Shown here one piece after another: positions 9,591 through 17,506 of a DNA stretch of 22,783 bases; position 1 is the stretch's first letter; each line of letters starts with the position of its first letter. The position numbers were made by a program, and so were the translations under genes. Below the pieces are notes generated by a model. It ran no database searches, was not told the DNA's origin, and was given only the letters and a program-made list of their open reading frames with translations. The DNA comes from Bremia lactucae (lineage: Eukaryota; Oomycota; Peronosporomycetes; Peronosporales; Peronosporaceae): NCBI RefSeq assembly GCF_004359215.1, contig NC_090615.1:4474901-4497683 (forward strand), in the 5' to 3' direction.

Positions 9591-9695
9591 ACCATGCTAT
9601 GGCCGAACACATCTGTTAAATGTCGCAGAGACATTTCTAAGTCCCTGTGGCATGACTGACAAGTACGCAGATCTGCTTGACTTTGCCACTACGCA
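9591..9695. other. Short spacer before LTR copy B
   Basis: No motif is recognised. The five bases before the LTR are ACGCA, similar to the GCGCA found beside the minus-strand LTRs. Confidence 0.4.
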
Positions 9696-10184
9696 TGTAA
9701 CGGGGCACACATCGGTTGGAGAACCGTTATTGTGGTACATTTGCTTTATGGGTAAAATACCCTTTATCTAATTTTTGAACAGTTTTTTTTTAGTTACTTA
9801 AATCCCATTTATTATGGGTAACAAATGTGGTCGCCGCCAGGTATAGATCTGGCGGCCAAACTCTATTTTAATTACCTAGTATAAGATTTTAGATTTTAAT
9901 AATTAAATAAAGTGCAGTTCCCCTTTTGATCTTAAAGCGTTAAGTGCCTTCCTAAGGCTTGCGCATTAATATGTAAGAGATAGAAGCTTTCTAAGGTATA
10001 TCCTCTTGGGCACTAGTTGCCACTTGGTTCTACGAACCCCTGAATCCCTTGAACTAGGATTCCTTAAGCTTTAAAAGCTTGTACGACTCCCTGAGTTGTT
10101 AAACCCATTAGTATAATAGAACTAAGTGACTCTCTGAGTCTGAAAGTCTTCCTCGGACTTTAGGAGCGAGGTAGCTCCGCTACA
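9696..10184 (+). repeat. Gypsy LTR, copy B (489 bp)
   Basis: It begins TGTAACGGGGCACAC and ends CCGCTACA, the same ends as copy A. A CGGTT/AACCG hairpin lies just inside the start, with GGGTA/TACCC and CCCAT/ATGGG pairs next; several are decayed in copy A. The TATA-like hairpin is at 9833-9856. A primer-binding-site-like TGG starts at 10187. From about 9985 onward it is nearly identical to copy A; before that it is clearly diverged. Confidence 0.88.
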
Positions 10185-10244
10185 CCTGGTAACACTCGTA
10201 GTTAATCTACGCCTGAGTCTTTACAAGACTACATCCTCAAGAAA

Positions 10245-11217
10245 ATGAGAGAGGTTTCAGAATTGTCAGAAGCGGAACGCGGCGCTTATGACAAGCTCAA
10301 AACCTTATTTGGGCTTGAGCACGTGAAATTTATTATTTCCCAGGGACCAGAGGTCCTACATGGAAGGCTTGAAGCCTTCATGCGGTACAAAACCTCCCTG
10401 ATCGGTCAGGTACAGGACCACTTAGCGGCATCTATGCCAACTCGGTACATCTCTGTACCTGACTTAGAGCCGAGAGCTCGCCCTCTAACTGTTAATGAGA
10501 AGACATTTGAGGGAAAAGAGGGAGAAAATCTCCCTTTTTAGCTTAAGCAGATGGAAATGTCCATCGACTCCGCCTTGTTCTTAACAGAACGGCAAAAGGT
10601 GGCTATGGCCATTTCCAAACTTGGAAGTAGAGCCATGGAGTGGGCACTATCGTGAGCACGTCCATAAACGACGCTTTTCCCTCATGGGTTCGCTGAAACA
10701 GCAAATGACCAGCATGTTTGCACGGCCTAATCAGGCTTTTCGCATGCAAGCACGGCTCCTAGCGACTCGACAGGGTAAAAGAACCCTAGGGGACTTTGTC
10801 CAAGAGTTGAGAACTCTCATTGCATCTATGCATCAGGACCCGGTGCAAGAAGCAATTGTAGTAACTATCTTTATGGAGGGTCTCAATGAGGGCGTTGCCC
10901 GGACGTAATTATTCCGAACTCATCCGGCTGCGTTTGAAGAGGCAGTTGCCATAGCGCTACGCGCCGAGTTTGACTTGAAGTCTTCTCGCATTAGCACGCC
11001 TGTTTACCGAACAAGCTCTTCGAGCACATGGGTTCCGTCTAAATAGAGTTGAACCTATGGATTTAAACTTCGTTGAGGAAGGAGAAGAGGCTCTTCAAGC
11101 TGTGGAACAGCATAAGACCACCTGTTGATGTTATATGTGCGGAAGCCGAAACATTTACGTCCGGCCTGCCCTCTTCGAAATTCACGTAAAGCTCGAAAGA
11201 GCTCGAGCACCGACCTA
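10245..11217 (+). pseudogene. gag: Gag capsid with zinc knuckle, unit 2
   Basis: A copy of the 4579 gag with about eight base differences in its first 800 bp and none seen after the one-base insertion near 11041. The first stop of unit 1 is absent here, so the opening frame is 98 codons (to NLPF at 10541). The frame shift before the capsid core is shared. A new TAA at 10906-10908 cuts the core after GVART, where unit 1 continues into ELF. The zinc knuckle with its shift is identical to unit 1 (from 11129). Shared and private defects show that the copies decayed partly together and partly after separation. Confidence 0.85.
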
Positions 11218-11221
11218 AACC

Positions 11222-11517
11222 AGAGATCTGGTACAGGATAAAGCATAATTCTTCATCGATGCCTTTTTCCGGCATCGGTGGTACTCTTTTAAACAAGCAA
11301 AGGACGCCAAGCCTTTTTTCAAGCTTGGAAAGCCTTTGTACATAATGTTCAAAGATAGGCCGTGAGGTTTGGCTTGACAAGCTGAAAGCATTCCGTGAAC
11401 GGTTCGAGAAACGGACTGTAGTCGGTGCACGCTATAAGTTGCACTATTTGTCTAGAGAGGCAGGGATTCCTTGCCTCTCGTGGAAGAAATTATGCTAATG
11501 ATGTTTTAACGGTGCAG
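11222..11517 (+). pseudogene. Unidentified basic ORF block, unit 2
   Basis: Identical in every translated frame I compared with the block at 5555-5850, including its TAA and frameshifts. See that entry for the protein motifs (REVWLDKLKAFRERFEKR). It is followed, as there, by the minus-strand chromodomain tail. Confidence 0.45.
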
Positions 11518-11669
11518 GTCATGCCCCTAAAAAACATGTTCACTCAAAGATCCCCATCCGTAGATTCTCATCTCTTACTAGATGCGTCAAAGGATTGAAA
11601 ACCTCCAATCCTTTTATGAGCACGAGAAGTGCTCAGTTTCCGATAGACCTTCTGCCGAGGAGGATGGGC

Positions 11670-11828
11670 CTCGTCGTACTGCAAGACGACACCCGGAACG
11701 TCCAACACTAGCGGGAAACGTGGTTCCCGACTATCATGCGAGGGTGGATACCCTCGCCAACAAATAAGATAACTCGTTCGAACCCTCTATGCCTCACGGT
11801 GAATCAAGAAACTTTCTACAAGAAAGCG
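11670..11828 (-). pseudogene. Chromodomain, unit 2
   Basis: Same sequence as the chromodomain at 6003-6161: RFLVESF, the TAG stop (11787-11789), WRGYPPSHDSREPR, DVPGVVLQYDE. It ends the minus-strand integrase remnant that begins at 12942. Confidence 0.82.
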
Positions 11829-12942
11829 CCTCTAACCGCCCGAATCCATCAACGGATGTGGAGGGGGAAGATAGATCGAGTTCGCCTTGTTTGACGAGCC
11901 CGATTCAACATCGTGATTTTGATCACACCCTTCATTATTTAGGGAGAATCTTGATCACGAGCGATCCCGTAGCCGCGCGTTGGCGGTGACATCGATAATG
12001 TTTCTCGTGACCCGTTGAAAAGTTGTGCGCAGATTGCGACTGATCAACTGGCGAACGAAAGGACACATCAGTCCCGTCAAAACGAGCTATTGACAGCTCG
12101 TCAGAAGATCCCTTCCTTGGAGGAAAGAGTGGATCGTTTGATCCAAGAGAATCAGACCCTATTCCGAGACAATAAGTCTTTGGCTCGGGACCATCAGGCT
12201 TTGGCTGATGCTCTTGACCGTTCCTGTGTAATCCGGAATCAGAAGAAGCCTCCTACGGATAATATAATGGAGACATTCATCATAAAACGTAGGATGCGTT
12301 CGCATACTACGAGGTCGCTCGATCGTTTATGCATTGCCTTGGTGATATAATACACGAAACGGGCCGATAGACCTGGGCAGTAATTTATTACTGCCTACAT
12401 TTATCACTACATGCTTTGGTAAATACACCGTAGACAGTAGAATTAGGTCATAAATTTTAAATGAAAGTATTTTTGCTTTTCCATTTTTGACAGATATCCA
12501 TTTCTGTCGGTCCACAGCAACAGCGATGAAACCCTGTACGAAACAGACCACTGCTTCTCTAGCCAGCAGGAAATCGCCTGCTGACTCGGTTTTATTTTTG
12601 TTCTCAGTGCGACCGGCTCGCACGGCGAAGATATTAATATCTACATTATTGGTATTATCATTCTCATTAACAGTATTGTTTTCGATGCTAAGTCTTTCAG
12701 CACCGTTGTCTAATTCAGTAATAGCATTAGTGTCATTACTCACTTTGTTCACTTCAATATTAGTTATTTCAACATTGGTATCCTTCGCATTGACCTTAAG
12801 ACTAATGCGTAATGAGCAAGAGCTAAAAGGCCCCTTGCTTGAGCGAGTCCCCCTAAAAAAGAGTTACTATCAAACAGGGTAGGGATACGACGGTGGATAA
12901 GCCATTCACGAAAAACGGTGTATGCTTCGTAGAAAGTATGCC
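11829..12942 (-). pseudogene. Integrase C-terminal domain and linkers, unit 2
   Basis: Read downwards from 12942 the minus strand starts inside the core tail at STKHTPFFVNGL, passes a linker of repeated Asn/Asp residues (NENDNTNNVDINIF), then gives LLAREAVVCFVQGF, the SH3-like domain (LPKHVVINVGSNKLLPRSIG) and FRVLYHQGNA near 12330. Below that it merges into the region shared with unit 1. Everything from the catalytic Glu to VHA is missing before STKH, and the sequence flips strand there. Bases 12608 onwards are identical to 16613 onwards, while 12176-12607 differ from both other units. Confidence 0.8.
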
Positions 12943-13501
12943 ACACCTCGTGTCGTCATCCCCACCCATAATGATTTGCGTTTACACATCATGTATGAGT
13001 GCCACGATGCACCAATAAGTGGCCATCGTGGACGTGAGAAGACCTATCTCACGATAAGTCGCGACTTCTACTGGCCACGGCAGTATCATTTCGTCCGCAA
13101 GTACACATGCACTTGCGTAGCTTATCAACGGGTAAAGCCCAGTGCTTCATCCGGTGCTCCGTTACAACCTCTGCCTGTTCCGGCAGAGTGTTGGCAGTCT
13201 GTACATTGACTTCGTCATCTAATTTCTGAACGACGAACATAAGAACAGTGGTTTTCCTGGTTTTGTTGATCGTTTCAGCAACATGGTACATCTTGCTGCA
13301 GTACCGAAGTCGATCAAAGTCAAAAGCTATGCTCGTGTCTTTCTTGACACGATATTTCGACTTCATGGGTTACCCGCGAACTGGTCTCAGATCGAGATCA
13401 CAAATTCACGGCGGAATTTTGGCAAACAGTGCTCGAATCACTTGGACCACAGTAAAAATGTCAAGTTCTGATCATCCTGATACAGATGGCCAGACGGCGC
13501 A
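12943..13501 (+). pseudogene. Integrase zinc finger and core N-half, inverted, unit 2
   Basis: The plus strand reads PRVVIPTHNDLRLHIMYECH, HRGREKTYLTISRDFYWPRQ and a damaged second half of the finger (CTCVAYQRVKPSA, first Cys pair altered to CVAY). A frameshift follows, then YIDFV (first catalytic Asp). After further shifts comes SSSDHPDTDGQTAH, where the LTR begins. The Glu codon of DGQTE is GCG (Ala). This half faces the opposite way to its own C-terminal half just before it. The paired arms CCACGATG/CATCGTGG seen at 7841-7870 are kept here. Confidence 0.82.
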
Positions 13502-13978
13502 TGAAGCGGAGCTACCTCGCTCCTAAATTCAGAGGAAGACTTTTAGACTCAGAGAGTCTCTTAGTTATATTGAACTAATTGGTTTAACAACTCAGGGAGT
13601 CGTACAAGCTATTAAAGCTTAAGAAATTCTAGTTCAAGGGATTCAGGGGTTCGTAGAACCAAGTGGCAACTAGTGCCCAAGAGGATATACCTTAGAAAGG
13701 CTTCTATCTCTTACAGATCAATGCGCAAGCCTTAGGAAGGTACTAGACGCTGTAAGATCAAATGGGGAACTGAAATTTATTTAAGTATTTAAAGCTAAAT
13801 AACCTTATTCTAGCTAATTTAACATAGATTTCGGCCGCTAGAGTTTTATCTGGCGGCGACCTCATTTGTTACCCATATTAAATGGGATTTAAGTAATTAA
13901 CTGTTTTAGAAAAGGATAATAGGGTATATTACGCATAAGGTAAATGTACCACAACCCACCGATGTGTGCCCCATTACA
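13502..13978 (-). repeat. Gypsy LTR, copy C, minus strand (477 bp)
   Basis: On the minus strand it starts TGTAATGGGGCACAC at 13978 and ends GCTCCGCTTCA at 13502. The left 240 bp (R/U5 side) are identical to copy D at 17507, and the identity ends abruptly at about 13741. The remaining U3 side is about 20% different. Flanks are GCGCA (left) and GTGTA (right), not a matching duplication. There is no polypurine tract beside its start, so it is a solo or recombinant LTR. Confidence 0.85.
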
Positions 13979-14429
13979 GTGTAGGTTAGGTGCCTCGAAA
14001 CTTTACATACATAAAGGTACAGAGGAAGGTTTCTTAAAAAGCTGAGGGTCTTTAGCTCGAAGATCTAGACTAAGGCTGTAGAATAAATAAAAGTATAATT
14101 TGTATTAATATATTTAGTTTTCTACGTAACGATCTATTATCTACTACTGCACTTATTATTTATTTGACTAATTATGTATGGCGCCTCCTTGCGCATCTCA
14201 CAATCGTGTCCAATAACGGTTGGGGGATTGATTTAGGCTTAAATCAACCAATCCATAGAGCTAACGTTTTATTGCATCAATATTATCAAATTTGGTAGTA
14301 TTAGAACTACTTAAGCGAAAATTCATAAAGATAATAATTTTGTACTTCTTTAGTAGAATAAACTCACAGGAAATAATATCTATGATTCCTCTTATTGAAA
14401 ATTATATTTACGTAACGGACACCCCGTCA
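13979..14429 (-). repeat. Probable LTR of a second family
   Basis: No gene is seen in these AT-rich 450 bases. On the minus strand, right after a run of nine G (14430-14438), the sequence begins TGACGGGGTGTCCGTTACG, and it carries many TA-rich promoter-like stretches. Polypurine tract followed by TG is the usual 3' LTR boundary. No second copy exists in the window to confirm the ends, and the far end is lost at the LTR inserted at 13978. Confidence 0.35.
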
Positions 14430-14464
14430 CCCCCCCCCTTAAGCAACAGTCACTATAGTGACTG
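14430..14464. other. Homopolymer C9 and an 18-bp perfect palindrome
   Basis: A run of nine C at 14430-14438 is followed by CAGTCACTATAGTGACTG (14447-14464), identical to its own reverse complement. Outer GTCAC/GTGAC copies flank both. On the minus strand the G9 run could be a polypurine tract priming plus-strand DNA. Confidence 0.5.
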
Positions 14465-14499
14465 ATATAGGGTGACAAGAAATATTATTATGTCTTTCC

Positions 14500-14965
14500 C
14501 TGTAAATTTGCATTATGATTTTTAATAAAAATACCGATTTTTTTATTTATTGATTGTGAATCATCTCCCACGGAGACATCATCAGATGACTCACCACCAA
14601 AGAGGTCCGACGAGTCGAACAATCTCATCATAACCTCTCTGGTTGTTACATTAGAACCCAAGGTTTAACGGACTCGGCCCCGGGTGATTCGGGTGCCTTT
14701 ACTGTAGACACTGAGTCGTGCGATGCCGGTGACTTGGTTCAGTCACCTACAATTGGTGTAGCAGGTGACTTGTCACCGTCACCTGCAATGTCATCAACAG
14801 ATGACATGTTCCAGTCACCTCCAATGGGAGCAGGAGGTGACGCATTCCCCGCAGTAAACGCATTGGCGTCTACTAAACATTTGCATTACCAAGAGCTGCA
14901 CTGACCCGTGCAGCTGCCAGCTTTGCGGCCTCGCGGGCAACGCGAACAGACTTATTAGTCGCCAT
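14500..14965 (-). pseudogene. Unidentified Ala-rich then Gly-Asp-repeat ORF
   Basis: I do not recognise this protein. An ATG at 14963-14965 starts MATNKSVRVAREAAKLAAAR and VSAALGNANV, a basic Ala-rich helix, before two TAG stops. After a shift the coherent frame continues DANAFTAGNASPPAPIGGDW, NMSSVDDIAGDGDKSPATP, then DDVSVGDDSQSINKK near 14540. The repeated Gly-Asp and Ser-Pro motifs come from repeated GGTGAC/GTCACC units. Bases 14728-14841 hold four perfect inverted repeats with 7-9 bp arms. It lies directly downstream, same strand, of the GREVW block, so the two may be parts of one gene or of one element. Whether it is host or element DNA is unclear. Confidence 0.4.
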
Positions 14966-14983
14966 GTTGATTCTGGTCTGCAC

Positions 14984-15350
14984 CTTTAAAACAGCATGGG
15001 CATGAGTCCCTCCACGAGAGGCAAGGAATTTCTGCCTCTAGACTTACGGCGCAACTTAAAGCGTGCACCGACTACGATCCGTTTCTCGAAACGTTTACGG
15101 AAAGCATTTGGCTTGTCAAACCAGACCTCACGGCCTATGTTTTGTACATTCTGTACAAAGGCTGTCCAAACTTGGACCAAAGATTTGATATCCTTTGCTC
15201 GTTTAGAAGTGTACAACCGATGCTGAAAAAAGGCATCGATGAAGAATTATGTCTCATCCTCACCAGGCTTGTGAAGCCTGGATGAGTCGAATAGCCAAAT
15301 ATGATATCGATCGTTGGTCATACCAGACCAACGAATAAGGCTATTCTTAG
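14984..15350 (-). pseudogene. Unidentified basic ORF block, unit 3 (inverted)
   Basis: The best-preserved copy of the unknown protein. From about 15350 the minus strand reads WSGMTNDRYHIWLFDSSRLH, KPGEDET, a TAA (15247-15249), then FFIDAFFQHRLYTSKRAKDI, FVQNVQNIGREVWFDK and RFEKRIVVGARFKLRRKSRG. It is open for 76 codons after 15216. It is basic (many Lys/Arg) with regularly spaced aromatic residues; no domain is recognised. Relative to the chromodomain beside it the block is inverted compared with units 1 and 2. The breakpoint is near 14983, just before the MATNKSV start. Inverted repeats at 15263-15281 and 15311-15334 lie in its upstream part. Confidence 0.45.
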
Positions 15351-15708
15351 AGGGCGACCTAGGCCTCTTTTCAGGAGCGAACCGCAACGTATTGCGGTCC
15401 CTCCCCTGTTGAGGCTTATGTTGACGCTAACGCTAACTTGGCCCTTGGAGCGATCCCTAAAATTAGTCCTTTCCTGGTAAAGCAAACTAGCACCACCAGC
15501 AGCACTTTTCCTTCGCGACCACTTAGTTCCAAGTGACGCATACTAACGTCACCGGAGTGAGGTCTTGCCCCTAAGGAAGCATTTTCTCTCAAAGATCCTC
15601 ATTGAAGAACGCTTGTTTCTATCGAGATGCGTCAAGGGATTGAGAACCTCCAATCCTTTACGAGGAAGCGCTCGTTCTCCGATGGACCTTCTGTCGAGGA
15701 GAATGGGA
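15351..15708. other. Segment between unknown block and chromodomain, unit 3
   Basis: No gene is recognised. From about 15545 to the right it aligns with 5848 onward of unit 1 at roughly 80% identity. To the left of that point unit 1 has no counterpart. ACCGCAA/TTGCGGT pair at 15381-15398. On the minus strand the sequence downstream of the chromodomain contains GGTGACGTTAGTATGCGTCAC, which may belong to the original 3' end of this Pol. Confidence 0.4.
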
Positions 15709-15867
15709 CTCGTCGTACTGCAAGACGAGACCCGTAACGCCCAAGATCAGTTGGGAACGAGGTTCCCAACTATCATGCGAGGGTGGATACCCTCGCCAAC
15801 GAACGAGATAATTCGTTCCAAATCCCTATTCCTCACGGTGATTCGAGAAGCTTTCAACAAGAAAACG
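15709..15867 (-). pseudogene. Chromodomain, unit 3 (best preserved)
   Basis: From 15867 the minus strand reads KRFLVESFSNHREE, a TAG stop (15826-15828), GFGTNYLVRWRGYPPSHDSW, EPRSQLILGVTGLVLQYDE. Apart from the one stop the domain is whole and keeps RW and SWEP, the aromatic positions expected of a histone-binding cage. The stop occupies the same codon as in units 1 and 2 although the surrounding residues differ. The perfect 10-bp-arm inverted repeat AGTTGGGAAC/GTTCCCAACT (15749-15771) overlies the SWEPRSQL codons. Confidence 0.85.
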
Positions 15868-16947
15868 CTTCTCACCACTCGAATCGGGAGGAAGGGTTCA
15901 CCCCATTCGATCAACATCGTGATTTGGATTACACCCTTTTTTATTTGAGGAATGATATTGGTCACGAGCGATCCTGTCGCCGCGAGTTAGCATTGACCGT
16001 AAATAATGTTTTTCGTGACCAGTTGATAAATTGTGCGCAGGTTGCGACGGATCAACTGGGGAACGAAAGGACACATTAGTCCCTTCAAAACGACCTCGTG
16101 ACATCTCGTCAGAAGATCTCGATTGGAGGAAAGAGTGGATCGTCTGGTTCAAGAGAATCAGACTCTGTTCCGTAACAATAAGGCTTTGGCTCGGAACCAT
16201 CAGGCTTTGGCGGATGCCCTTGACCGTTCCGGTGTAATCCGGAATCGGAAGAAGCCTCGTACTGATGGTACGGGCGGAAACGACATAAAAACGTTAAATG
16301 CGAACGCATCCGACGAGGCAGCTCGATCGTGTACGCATTGCCTTTGCGATGTAGTACCCGGAAACGGGCCGATATATCTGGGCAGAAATTTACTACTGCC
16401 TACATTCGTCACTACATGTTTTGGTAAGTTTATCGTAGACATAAGAACTAGGTTATTAACAATAAATGAAAGCATATTTGCTCTTCCATTTTTGTCAGAG
16501 TTCCATTTCTGTCGAGCCACCTCATCAGCGATACAATTCTTTACGAAACGGACCACTGCTTCTCTAGCTAACAGGAAATCAGCTGCTAACTCGGACTTTT
16601 AAATGTTTTCAGTGCGACCGGCTCGCACGGCGAAGATATTAATATCTACATTATTGGTATTATCATTCTCATTAACAGTATTGTTTTCGATGCTAAGTCT
16701 TTCAGCACCGTTGTCTAATTCAGTAATAGCATTAGTGTCATTACTCACTTTGTTCACTTCAATATTAGTTATTTCAACATTGGTATCCTTCGCATTGACC
16801 TTAAGACTAATGCGTAATGAGCAAGAGCTAAAAGGCCCCTTGCTTGAGCGAGTCCCCCTAAAAAAGAGTTACTATCAAACAGGGTAGGGATACGACGGTG
16901 GATAAGCCATTCACGAAAAACGGTGTATGCTTCGTAGAAAGTATGCC
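15868..16947 (-). pseudogene. Integrase C-terminal domain and linkers, unit 3
   Basis: Minus strand, high to low: STKHTPFFVNGL at the strand-flip point near 16947, the Asn/Asp-rich linker, the SH3-like domain, RFRPYHQYEASSDS, and a hydrophilic tail to the chromodomain. It is a mosaic. Bases 16613 and above are identical to unit 2 (12608 up), 16175-16627 are identical to unit 1 (6502-6954), and below 16174 it differs from both. The switch between the two identities lies within the shared 16-mer TCAGTGCGACCGGCTC. Open plus-strand frames here (including a hydrophobic one at 16603-16887) are antisense shadows. Confidence 0.8.
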
Positions 16948-17506
16948 ACACCTCGTGTCGTCATCCCCACCCATAATGATTTGCGTTTACACATCATGTA
17001 TGAGTGCCACGATGCACCAATAAGTGGCCATCGTGGACGTGAGAAGACCTATCTCACGATAAGTCGCGACTTCTACTGGCCACGGCAGTATCATTTCGTC
17101 CGCAAGTACACATGCACTTGCGTAGCTTATCAACGGGTAAAGCCCAGTGCTTCATCCGGTGCTCCGTTACAACCTCTGCCTGTTCCGGCAGAGTGTTGGC
17201 AGTCTGTACATTGACTTCGTCATCTAATTTCTGAACGACGAACATAAGAACAGTGGTTTTCCTGGTTTTGTTGATCGTTTCAGCAACATGGTACATCTTG
17301 CTGCAGTACCGAAGTCGATCAAAGTCAAAAGCTATGCTCGTGTCTTTCTTGACACGATATTTCGACTTCATGGGTTACCCGCGAACTGGTCTCAGATCGA
17401 GATCACAAATTCACGGCGGAATTTTGGCAAACAGTGCTCGAATCACTTGGACCACAGTAAAAATGTCAAGTTCTGATCATCCTGATACAGATGGCCAGAC
17501 GGCGCA
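16948..17506 (+). pseudogene. Integrase zinc finger and core N-half, inverted, unit 3
   Basis: Identical to 12943-13501: the same translated frames, frameshifts and DGQTAH end at the LTR. All statements on missing residues there apply here. Confidence 0.82.

Noticed and set aside
9696..13978. LTRs at 9696 and 13502 as the 5' and 3' LTR of one element
   Set aside because: They face each other in opposite orientations and lack matching target duplications, so they cannot be a normal LTR pair.
14700..14850. CRISPR-like repeat array
   Set aside because: The repeats are short, inverted rather than direct, unevenly spaced, and sit in a eukaryotic retroelement region.
15749..15771. Covariation between the unit 1 and unit 3 hairpins over the SWEP codons
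   Set aside because: Both copies pair, but the arms pair in registers shifted by one base, so the differences are not true paired substitutions. Kept only as an example of hairpin density.
16603..16887. Hydrophobic plus-strand frame resembling a two-helix membrane protein (also at 12487-12882)
   Set aside because: It is antisense to the Asn/Asp-rich integrase linker; codons for Asn, Asp and Glu read as Ile, Val and Phe on the other strand.
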